Of a DNA stretch of 64,000 nt, positions 57,586 to 64,000 are shown one piece after another (position 1 is the first letter of the stretch; each line of letters starts with the position of its first letter). The stretch comes from TMED8 sp038125725. Its GTDB lineage: Bacteria > Pseudomonadota > Alphaproteobacteria > Rhodospirillales > Casp-alpha2. Location of the stretch: the NCBI GenBank assembly GCA_038125725.1, contig JAYPEK010000014.1, positions 1 to 64,000 of the forward strand, in the 5' to 3' direction. The position numbers and the translations under genes were made by a program. The notes beneath the pieces were generated by a model. The model was not told the DNA's origin, made no database searches, and saw only the letters and a list, made by a program, of their open reading frames with translations.

Positions 57586-59000
57586 AACCGGCCTTCTTCG
57601 CGAAGCATTCCGATCGCGGCGGTGAGCGCATCGGCGCTCGCGTCGAGATCGGCATCATCGTGCGCCGCCGAAACGATGGCGCCCGGCTTCGACGACAAAT
57701 CGACCCCGTTGACCAGCATCGCCAGGCGGAACAGCGACGCCGCCGGATGCCCGCCGCCCCCGGCCAGCACATCGTGCGGCAGCGCGAACGGGTCGAAGTT
57801 CTCCGGGTCGATATCCAGCCCGCCCGGATTGGTGAAGACATAGAGGCTGGACCCCAGCCCATAAGCCGCCCACGGCACACCTTCTCTGGCGAAGACGGCA
57901 TTCCAGCGCGCCTTCAGCTTCTCACCCTGTTCGTTCGCCCGCGCCGTGACGTCGTCCTCGGCGACGCGGCTCAGCATGGCGACGCCGGCCGCCGCCGACA
58001 GCGGGTTGGCGTTGTAGGTGCCCTGGTGCGGAATCTTCTCGAATCCCTTGGCCTCGGCGGCTTCGAAATCGAGCCGCTCGAGGATATCCCGGCGCCCGGC
58101 GACGGCGCCGCCTGGCAGCCCGCCGGCGAGAATCTTCGCCAATCCCGTCAGATCCGGCAGGATGCCCCAATGCGCCTGGGCACCGCCCGGCGAGACGCGG
58201 AAGCCCGTCACCACCTCGTCGAAAATCAGCACGATGCCGCGCGCTTCCGTCACTTGGCGCAGCATCTTGGCGAAATCGCGACCCAGGGGAATCTGGCCCG
58301 AACCGGCGCCGGTGGGTTCCAGGATCACGGCGGCGATGTCGTCGTCGGTCTCGAGGGTCTGCTTGACCGCGTCGGGGTCGGCCGGATCGGCGACGATCAC
58401 CGCATCGACGATGCCGGGGACGATGCCGGGCACGTCGCGCGTTCCGGAATGGAACTTGGAGCCGAAGGCGACGTGATCCTGCCAGCCGTGGAAATGGTTC
58501 TTGAAACGCATCAGCTTGGTGCGGCCGGTGAAGGCGCGCGCCAGGCGGATGGCCAACAGGTTGGCCTCGGTACCCGATGACGTGAACCGGAGGCGCTCCG
58601 CCGTCGGTATCAACTGCTGCACCAGTTCCGCCCAGGTAAGCTCCAGCTCATGGCAGGCGGCCGGATGCGTGCCGCGCGCGATCTGGCGGTTGACGGCATC
58701 GACCAGGCTCGGGTGCGCGTGGCCCATCAACAGCGAGCCATGCCCGCCGTAGTAATCGATCAGTTCGTTGCCGTCGGCATCCCATTTGCGCGCGCCCTGG
58801 GCGTGTTCCACATAGAGCGGATAGGGCCACATGTGGCGCGAATCATGCACCACACCGGACGGAAACAGCTCCAGACCGCGCTGGTGGCGGGCCTTGGATT
58901 TCCGCGTCTTCTCCTCGAAGGCGGCAACGATATGGGAATTGGTCAGCGGCGTGGTGTCCATGATCTGCCCGTCCGGCGCAAATGTTTCGGCGGCGGCCAT
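57582..59000 (-). CDS. Class III aminotransferase, glutamate-1-semialdehyde aminomutase-like
   Basis: A 472-residue PLP-dependent fold-type I protein. RFTSSGTEANLLAIRLARAF contains the PLP phosphate loop, D261 in LIFDEVVTGFRVSPGG contacts the pyridine N, and K289 in TGLAKILAGGLPGGAVAGRR is the Schiff-base lysine. The N-terminal YPLYVEHAQGARKWDADGNE is similar to HemL, but the total length and the insertion DVPGIVPGIVDAVIVADPAD point to a catabolic relative. A second ATG thirteen codons on (58961) is possible. It converges with the DUF2892 gene by a shared CTAA. The substrate is unknown. Confidence 0.85.
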   Translation of the reverse strand: MAAAETFAPDGQIMDTTPLTNSHIVAAFEEKTRKSKARHQRGLELFPSGVVHDSRHMWPYPLYVEHAQGARKWDADGNELIDYYGGHGSLLMGHAHPSLVDAVNRQIARGTHPAACHELELTWAELVQQLIPTAERLRFTSSGTEANLLAIRLARAFTGRTKLMRFKNHFHGWQDHVAFGSKFHSGTRDVPGIVPGIVDAVIVADPADPDAVKQTLETDDDIAAVILEPTGAGSGQIPLGRDFAKMLRQVTEARGIVLIFDEVVTGFRVSPGGAQAHWGILPDLTGLAKILAGGLPGGAVAGRRDILERLDFEAAEAKGFEKIPHQGTYNANPLSAAAGVAMLSRVAEDDVTARANEQGEKLKARWNAVFAREGVPWAAYGLGSSLYVFTNPGGLDIDPENFDPFALPHDVLAGGGGHPAASLFRLAMLVNGVDLSSKPGAIVSAAHDDADLDASADALTAAIGMLREEGRF

Positions 59001-59051
59001 GATAGGCCGCCGCCGAATGAAACAAAACGCCGAATGGGGCCGCTTGGGCGA

Positions 59052-60092
59052 TTAGGACGCCGGCTTATCCTTCAGCATGTCGGCGACGCGCCGGGTCAGG
59101 CGGGTCGCCTTGAAGCCCGGCAGCTTGTAGACCCAACCCGCGACATGCTTGTTGATCTCTTCGGCGCGCTTTTGCGCTTCGGGCTTGGCGTCGGCCATCG
59201 TCTCGGCCTTGAACCTGGCCCAGGTGCTGTCGTCCTTGGACACCGCGTCGAGGGTCAGGCTGAGCCCGTCGCGGGTCTCGAAGGTGGCCTTGATGGTCTG
59301 ATCGTCCGGGAATTCGATGGCGCCGGCTTTGCGGGCGTCCTCCAGGTTCAACTGATCGGGGACCCCCGCCAGGTTGTCGGGATCGGTTTCGTACTTCAGC
59401 ATCTTGCCGTCGGGGATACCGGCCAGGGTGAAGTTCCGCGCCTTGGGATCGGGCTTGGAGACCTCGACCACCTCGCCGTCCGGATGGCGGACGACGGCGC
59501 GGGCGATGTCCTTCTCGCTGATGTCGACGATGCCCTCCACCAGCCATTCGCCGGGCCGGACCTCGACGTTGAGTTCACCGGCCGCCAGCCAGCTCTGCGG
59601 ATCATCGGGCTTGCGGATGTAGAGGCCTTCCTTGCGCGCGCCGACCAGGCTGTAGCGCTTGCGCCCGGCCACCAGGTCGGCCAGCACCTTGCCCTCGGCG
59701 TCGAACAGTCGGATGCGCCGCCCTTCCGACTCCTTGCCCGTCGGGTCTTCCACGTGCAGGCGATCGTAGAGTTCGGGCTTCTTGGTCTTCATCTCATAGA
59801 AATTGAGATCGGCCAACTGCACCACCACCTTCTCGGCGTTCTTCGCGGCGACCGGATAACCGTCGGCCTCGGCCATCGACCATCCATCCTTGCCGCGCGC
59901 GATGGTGAGCGTCTTGTCGCGGTGCTCGATCATCACCTTGGTGACGGCGTTGACCTTGTCGATCAGGCCCGGGAACACCGCCCCCGATACGCTGGTGGTA
60001 ACGGCGGTCGGATTGGAGGTCAGGGAATAGGCCGCGGCGCCGACGGCGACCACGGTGACGAGCCCCAGAACCATTACGTTTTTCGGTGTCAT
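59052..60092 (-). CDS. DUF4340 domain-containing protein
   Basis: A 346-residue protein anchored by one N-terminal helix (NVMVLGLVTVVAVGAAAYSL) with a periplasmic DUF4340 repeat (KDGWSMAEADGYPVAAKNAE, LFDAEGKVLADLVAGRKRYS and RPGEWLVEGIVDISEKDIAR). ATG at 60092 follows GGAGGG and excludes the overlapping upstream codons. DUF4340 genes characteristically follow GldG-like ABC auxiliary genes, as here, 16 bases after the GldG-like gene. The function is not established; it may be an accessory of that exporter. Confidence 0.8.
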   Translation of the reverse strand: MTPKNVMVLGLVTVVAVGAAAYSLTSNPTAVTTSVSGAVFPGLIDKVNAVTKVMIEHRDKTLTIARGKDGWSMAEADGYPVAAKNAEKVVVQLADLNFYEMKTKKPELYDRLHVEDPTGKESEGRRIRLFDAEGKVLADLVAGRKRYSLVGARKEGLYIRKPDDPQSWLAAGELNVEVRPGEWLVEGIVDISEKDIARAVVRHPDGEVVEVSKPDPKARNFTLAGIPDGKMLKYETDPDNLAGVPDQLNLEDARKAGAIEFPDDQTIKATFETRDGLSLTLDAVSKDDSTWARFKAETMADAKPEAQKRAEEINKHVAGWVYKLPGFKATRLTRRVADMLKDKPAS

Positions 60093-60108
60093 CTGTTCGT
60101 CCCTCCGC

Positions 60109-62022
60109 TCAGCCGGTTTCCACCACGCCGCCACGGCGCCGCAAGCGCCGGGCCAGCACGAAGATCAGCGTGCCGAGCCCCAGAAGCAGCGGAATGGCGG
60201 CGATGTTGAAGAACTTGAGCCAGCTATCGAGGTTGTCGATATCCTTGCGCAGTTCGTGCTGCACGTTGCGGAGCTCCTTGCGCAGCGCCACCATCTTCGT
60301 CCGCGCCTCGTCGATCTTGGCACGGTCCTCGGGACGCAGGATCAACTCGCCGCCGGCCTGGATGTTCTCACGCCGGATCATCTTGTTGAGATCGGCGCGG
60401 ACGCCGTCGAGTTGCTTTTGCAGCTCCTCTTCCTTGTCGCGGAAGCGGCGCTCGGCGGCCTGGCGGATTTCCCGCACCAGGTGGAACGGCCGGTTCGAGA
60501 CCGTGCGCCCGCGCAACTCGTTCAGCGATGCGCCGCCAGCCAGGTTTTCCAGCGCACTGATGACGAAGTCGCCGTTGTTGGCGAACGGCACCAAAAGGCG
60601 CTGACCCAGCAGGTCCTGCACATCGACCCAGAGCTGGTCGTGCAGCATGTCCACGTCGGCAACGACAATGGCCTGCAGGTCGGAGTTCGACTGCGCCAGA
60701 TGCTTCGGCTTCAGCATTCCGTCCGGATCCTCGGGCGGGCCGTCGGGGAAGGCGCTCTTCACCGGGCCGGAGATGCGCGCCGCGAGCGTCAGCGGTTCCG
60801 ATCCCGCCTTGAACGAGCGGAACAGGCCGATGACGTCCGGCTGGCCAGCGAACTTGGAGGCGTCGATGGCCATGGAGCGCATGCCGGTATGGATCAGCGG
60901 CGTCACCTTAGTGGTGGCATCCTTCAGCGTATCGAGGATGCCGGCGGTGCCGACGTTGATCATCTGCAGGTCAGCCATGGCACCGTCTTCGCGGTCGAAG
61001 TTGCCGGGCCGGAGCGACAGCCAGCCGACATAGTCGGCAACGGCCACCTGAGCGCCGGCGCGGATGTTGACCCGGCGGGCGGTGTCGAGGTCGCCGGCGA
61101 CCTTATCCTTGCGAAGCTCGACGCCCCAGGTCTTCAGCACGTCGGCCAGGTCCGAGCGCCCCGGCGGCTGCATGCCGCGTGGCGGCTTATCGACCTCGGA
61201 GGCGGGATCGACAAAGGCCAGCACCTTGCCGCCGCGCATGGCGAATTGGTCGATGGCATATTGGGTCTTCGCCGGCAGGTTCTTCGGGTGCACCAGCATC
61301 AGGATCGACACGTCGTCACCGATCACCGGCACGTCGGGGGCAATCGGCTGCACCTCGAAGAACTCGTTGATCTGTTCGATGACGGTCCAGCGCGGGCGCT
61401 GGCCGGCGCCGGGCAGGAAGCCGCCGTTGATCGGCAGCGTGCTCAGCACGCCCACCACGGGTTTCTTCGGTGTCGCCAATGCCAGAACCAGCTTGGTGAG
61501 GTCGTATTCCAGGAACGATTCCCGTTCCGGCGTGAAGAACGGAATGGTCTCGTGGTCGTCGGTCGAATTCGACGCGGCCAGGCCGAAATAGCCGAGATCG
61601 CCCGAATCGTTCAGCGGAATGCCCGTCAGGCCGTAGGAGACGGCGCTGTCCTCGTCATCGGAGAAGGGCTCCGGGTTGAACATCTGCAGGTGGAAGCGCC
61701 CCTCGGTCAGGTTGGAATACTGTTCCAGCAGTTCCCGCACCCGTTCGTAATAGCGCGCATGCGGCGGGCTCTGCTCACCCAGGAAGCGGCTGAAGTAGAG
61801 CCGCGCGGTGATCGGCTCGTCGACCTTGGCCAGCACCTCGCGGGTGGCATCGGATAGGGTGTAGAGATGGCCTTCCGTCAGGTCCAACTGCTTGGCGCGG
61901 AAGGTGGCGTTGGAAAAGATATTGACGGCGAGGAACAAGACGGCGCCCAGCACCACCGCCACGACCGCGAGTTTATGCCGGTTGCCAGAGCTTGAGGTCG
62001 CGCTTGAGTTTTGAACGGTCAT
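60109..62022 (-). CDS. GldG-like ABC exporter auxiliary protein
   Basis: A 637-residue protein with a membrane helix near residues 17-37 (LAVVAVVLGAVLFLAVNIFS), a large periplasmic part containing the ABC-auxiliary (GldG) domain (DEPITARLYFSRFLGEQSPP, DYVGWLSLRPGNFDREDGAM, FAMRGGKVLAFVDPASEVDK), then a coiled-coil stretch (about 540-600, RFRDKEEELQKQLDGVRADL and KMVALRKELRNVQHELRKDI) and a final membrane helix. ATG at 62022 is chosen from the AAGGGAG site before it. It belongs with the ABC permease and ATPase upstream; similar sets serve gliding or export of unknown substrates. Confidence 0.82.
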   Translation of the reverse strand: MTVQNSSATSSSGNRHKLAVVAVVLGAVLFLAVNIFSNATFRAKQLDLTEGHLYTLSDATREVLAKVDEPITARLYFSRFLGEQSPPHARYYERVRELLEQYSNLTEGRFHLQMFNPEPFSDDEDSAVSYGLTGIPLNDSGDLGYFGLAASNSTDDHETIPFFTPERESFLEYDLTKLVLALATPKKPVVGVLSTLPINGGFLPGAGQRPRWTVIEQINEFFEVQPIAPDVPVIGDDVSILMLVHPKNLPAKTQYAIDQFAMRGGKVLAFVDPASEVDKPPRGMQPPGRSDLADVLKTWGVELRKDKVAGDLDTARRVNIRAGAQVAVADYVGWLSLRPGNFDREDGAMADLQMINVGTAGILDTLKDATTKVTPLIHTGMRSMAIDASKFAGQPDVIGLFRSFKAGSEPLTLAARISGPVKSAFPDGPPEDPDGMLKPKHLAQSNSDLQAIVVADVDMLHDQLWVDVQDLLGQRLLVPFANNGDFVISALENLAGGASLNELRGRTVSNRPFHLVREIRQAAERRFRDKEEELQKQLDGVRADLNKMIRRENIQAGGELILRPEDRAKIDEARTKMVALRKELRNVQHELRKDIDNLDSWLKFFNIAAIPLLLGLGTLIFVLARRLRRRGGVVETG

Positions 62023-62026
62023 GGCC

Positions 62027-62761
62027 TCAGGCTCCCTTCTTGGCGTCGACGGCGACGACGTTGGCAAACAAGAAGAACGCGATCAGCGACGCGAAGAAGA
62101 TGACGTCGCGGAAATCGATCACGCCCTTGGCGATGGCCCGGAAGTGGGTGAGGAAGCTCATCGAGGCGATGGTCTCGATCAAAAGGTCCGGCGCCCACAG
62201 GCGGAAGAAATTGAGCACCAATTCGAGGCCGCTCATGGTGAACAGGAAGCACACCGTGGCGGCGACGATGAAGGCGATGACCTGGTTCTTGGTCAGCGCC
62301 GAAATGCACGAGCCGATGGCCAGGAAGGCGCCGGCCATGACCAGGGAACCCACGTAGCTGGCGATAATGACGCCGTTGTCGGGATCGCCGAGCACGTTGA
62401 CGGTGATCCACATGGGGAAGGTCAGCGCCAGGGCGATGCCGGCGAAGGCCCAAGCGGCGAGGAACTTGCCGAGCACCGCTTCGGTCGTGGAAACCGGCAG
62501 CGTCATCAGCAGTTCGATGGTACCGGTCTTGCGCTCTTCCGCCCATAGCCGCATGGAGATCGCCGGGATCAACAGCAGGTAAAGCCAGGGGTGATAGAAG
62601 AAGAACGAAACCAGGTTCGCCTGGTTGGAGGTGAAAAAGCCACCGACGTAGAACGCCAGCGCCCCCATCAGGGCGAGGAAGATCACGATGAAGACATAAG
62701 CGACGGGCGTGGCGAAGTAGCTCATGAGCTCGCGCTTGAACAGCGTCATGACGTTACGCAT
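62027..62761 (-). CDS. ABC transporter permease, GldF/ABC-2 type
   Basis: A 244-residue ABC-2-type permease with six hydrophobic segments. The N-terminus MRNVMTLFKRELMSYFATPV with AYVFIVIFLALMGALAFYVG is typical of GldF-like and NosY-like permeases, and SMRLWAEERKTGTIELLMTL is the coupling-helix region. ATG at 62761 overlaps the end of the ATPase gene by 8 bases; the open frame upstream belongs to a shadow. It would form the membrane pore driven by the adjacent ATPase. Confidence 0.85.
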   Translation of the reverse strand: MRNVMTLFKRELMSYFATPVAYVFIVIFLALMGALAFYVGGFFTSNQANLVSFFFYHPWLYLLLIPAISMRLWAEERKTGTIELLMTLPVSTTEAVLGKFLAAWAFAGIALALTFPMWITVNVLGDPDNGVIIASYVGSLVMAGAFLAIGSCISALTKNQVIAFIVAATVCFLFTMSGLELVLNFFRLWAPDLLIETIASMSFLTHFRAIAKGVIDFRDVIFFASLIAFFLFANVVAVDAKKGA

Positions 62762-63719
62762 GGGCCGTCTCCCCGCCATCTTGTGTGGTGATCTGGCGGA
62801 ACACGTCGTCGAGCTGGCCGCGCTCCACGTAGAGCTCGCGGATGTCGATGTTGACCTCCCGGAGTGCCTCGCTGACCGGCTGCACGACGTTGCGGCCGGG
62901 CTGCGGCAGAACGCGGAAGCGCGCCAGTTCACCCACCATCTCGATATGGTCGACGCCCTTGACGCCGTCGACGCGGATCGCGGTCTCGGCGAACTTCTGC
63001 ACGTCGGTGCTGCCGACCGCCATTACCAGGGTGTTGTGATTGGGCGACATGGCCATCAACGCGTCGGGCGTGCCGTCGGCGAGCAGTTTGCCGTGGGCGA
63101 TGACCACGGCGCGGCTGCAGACGGCCTCGACCTCTTCCAGGATGTGGGTGGAAACGATAATCGCTTTCTCCGGCGCCATCTCGCGGATCAATTCGCGCAC
63201 GTGATGTTTCTGGTTCGGGTCCAGGCCGTCGGTGGGCTCGTCCAGGATCAGCACATCCGGATCGTGCAGGATCGCCTGCGCCAGGCCGACGCGGCGCTTG
63301 AAACCCTTCGACAGCGTCTCGATGGGCTGGTCCAGGACGCTCTGCAAGATCACCTTGTCGACGACTTCCGCGATGCGGCGTTTGCGTTCGGCGCCGTTGA
63401 AGCCGCGGATCTCGGCGATGAAATCCAGGAACCGGCGCGGCGTCATGTCGCCGTAGGTCGGCGCGCCTTCCGGCAGGTAACCGATGCGGCGCTTGACGCC
63501 GACCGGATCGTCGCTGACGTCGATGCCGCCGACGCTGGCGCTGCCCTGTGTGGGCTCCAGGAAGCCGGCGATCATCTTCATGGTGGTCGATTTCCCCGCC
63601 CCGTTGGGGCCCAGGAACCCGAGCACCTCGCCCTTGGAGACACTCATGTTGATGCCGTCGACGGCGATGAGATCGCCGAAGTGTTTACTCAAACCTTTAA
63701 GTTCGATCATTGCTGTCAT
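62754..63719 (-). CDS. ABC transporter ATP-binding protein, GldA-like
   Basis: A 321-residue ABC ATPase. Walker A is FLGPNGAGKSTTMKMIAGFL (about residues 37-53), the signature LSKGFKRRVGLAQAILHDPD, Walker B VLILDEPTDGLDPNQ and the H-loop VSTHILEEV. A C-terminal extension of about 90 residues (VLPQPGRNVVQPVSEALREV) is typical of ABC-2/gliding-type ATPases. The start at 63719 is one of two close ATGs (63719, 63710), neither with a strong ribosome site. With the permease, GldG-like protein and DUF4340 it forms a four-gene exporter module. Confidence 0.88.
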   Translation of the reverse strand: MTAMIELKGLSKHFGDLIAVDGINMSVSKGEVLGFLGPNGAGKSTTMKMIAGFLEPTQGSASVGGIDVSDDPVGVKRRIGYLPEGAPTYGDMTPRRFLDFIAEIRGFNGAERKRRIAEVVDKVILQSVLDQPIETLSKGFKRRVGLAQAILHDPDVLILDEPTDGLDPNQKHHVRELIREMAPEKAIIVSTHILEEVEAVCSRAVVIAHGKLLADGTPDALMAMSPNHNTLVMAVGSTDVQKFAETAIRVDGVKGVDHIEMVGELARFRVLPQPGRNVVQPVSEALREVNIDIRELYVERGQLDDVFRQITTQDGGETAHA

Positions 63720-64000
63720 GATCCGAAACCACCCGGTCAGTTTATTGTTACGTGAATCCCAGTTATCGCCGCCCGCCAAAGCGAAGGCATGGACATACCC
63801 CCTCAGCCGCGCCTGTCAAGGGCGAAAGCCGAAAAGCGGACGATAAGTTATGGAAATAGAACGGTTTTCGGCCGTTCTTGGAAATCTTGATCTGGCCCAA
63901 CGACATCTCTCACAGTCTCCCCTGTTGCGAAAGAAGTCCAGCGATGTCCCCCACTCGGCCCACGGGCGCGGGCCTCGGTTCCTGTGTTTTTGTTGACCAG
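63720..64000. other. Upstream region of the ABC module, no gene seen
   Basis: The last 281 bases contain no convincing coding region. An open stretch of 48 codons from an ATG at 63850 has no ribosome site and composition unlike the neighbours, so it is not called. The part next to 63719 is relatively AT-rich (TTTATTGTTACGTGAA) and probably contains the promoter of the ABC exporter operon. Confidence 0.5.

Noticed and set aside
63850..63996. Short open frame of 48 codons at the right end
   Set aside because: No ribosome site, no family resemblance and atypical composition; considered non-coding.
1..64000. tRNA, rRNA, CRISPR arrays, integrases or insertion sequences
   Set aside because: None seen: no regularly spaced repeats, no transposase or integrase frame, and no cloverleaf-like sequences in the intergenic gaps.

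Overview
The window looks like a chromosome segment of a high-GC alphaproteobacterium, probably a free-living, heterotrophic Rhodospirillales-like organism. The support is the very dense GC-rich coding, frequent GTG/TTG starts, and family content: DUF1194, AzlCD, a tripartite tricarboxylate transporter with a Bug-type binding protein, CaiB/BaiF CoA-transferase, several TauD/TfdA dioxygenases and many CoA enzymes. About 60 protein genes fill nearly all of it. I see no rRNA, tRNA, CRISPR array, phage or insertion sequence. The species cannot be named from sequence alone.

Layout. 1-3.8 kb: edge of a dienelactone-hydrolase gene, an NSS sodium symporter, a TerC protein and an MFS exporter. 3.8-11 kb: a LysR gene, then a minus-strand run (IclR regulator, SauS-like acylating aldehyde dehydrogenase, two diverged succinyl-CoA-synthetase-like subunits, a luciferase-like flavin oxidoreductase, DUF169). 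11-13.3 kb: AzlC/AzlD exporter and an FAD amine/amino-acid oxidase. 13.3-18 kb: a minus-strand set with MetY, an alpha/beta hydrolase, two TauD dioxygenases and an FAH-family enzyme. 18-28 kb: 3-hydroxyacyl-CoA dehydrogenase, CoA-transferase, a membrane-anchored spermidine-synthase-like protein, ArsM, a thioesterase, an SLC13 permease and housekeeping-type genes. 28-28.7 kb: a HigBA-type toxin-antitoxin pair with a near-textbook operator. 28.7-34 kb: AidB-like acyl-CoA dehydrogenase, LysR, SDR and acyl-CoA ligase. 34-36.7 kb: a trpB2-like gene broken by three in-frame stops, followed by an intact DUF1015 gene. 36.7-40 kb: dihaem cytochrome c, LysR, a palindromic repeat element, a DMT permease and a small zinc-ribbon protein.

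40-50.4 kb holds the most interesting block, on the minus strand: a complete TctCBA importer, a split ThDP decarboxylase (ComD/ComE-like), aldehyde dehydrogenase, SDR, D-aminoacylase-like amidohydrolase and a tandem pair of TauD dioxygenases. It faces two tandem gamma-glutamyltransferase-like genes (50.5-53.9 kb) across an intergenic region with a GntR-type palindrome. This reads as an uncharacterised catabolic route: import of a carboxylate, decarboxylation to an aldehyde, oxidation to an acid, with oxygenase and amide-hydrolysis steps. The substrate cannot be read from sequence. Sulfonates are one possibility, because SauS-like, ComDE-like, TauD-like and MetY genes all occur in the window. 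The end (54-64 kb) carries a DUF3604 PHP-like protein, TesB, a class III aminotransferase and a GldG-type ABC exporter module.
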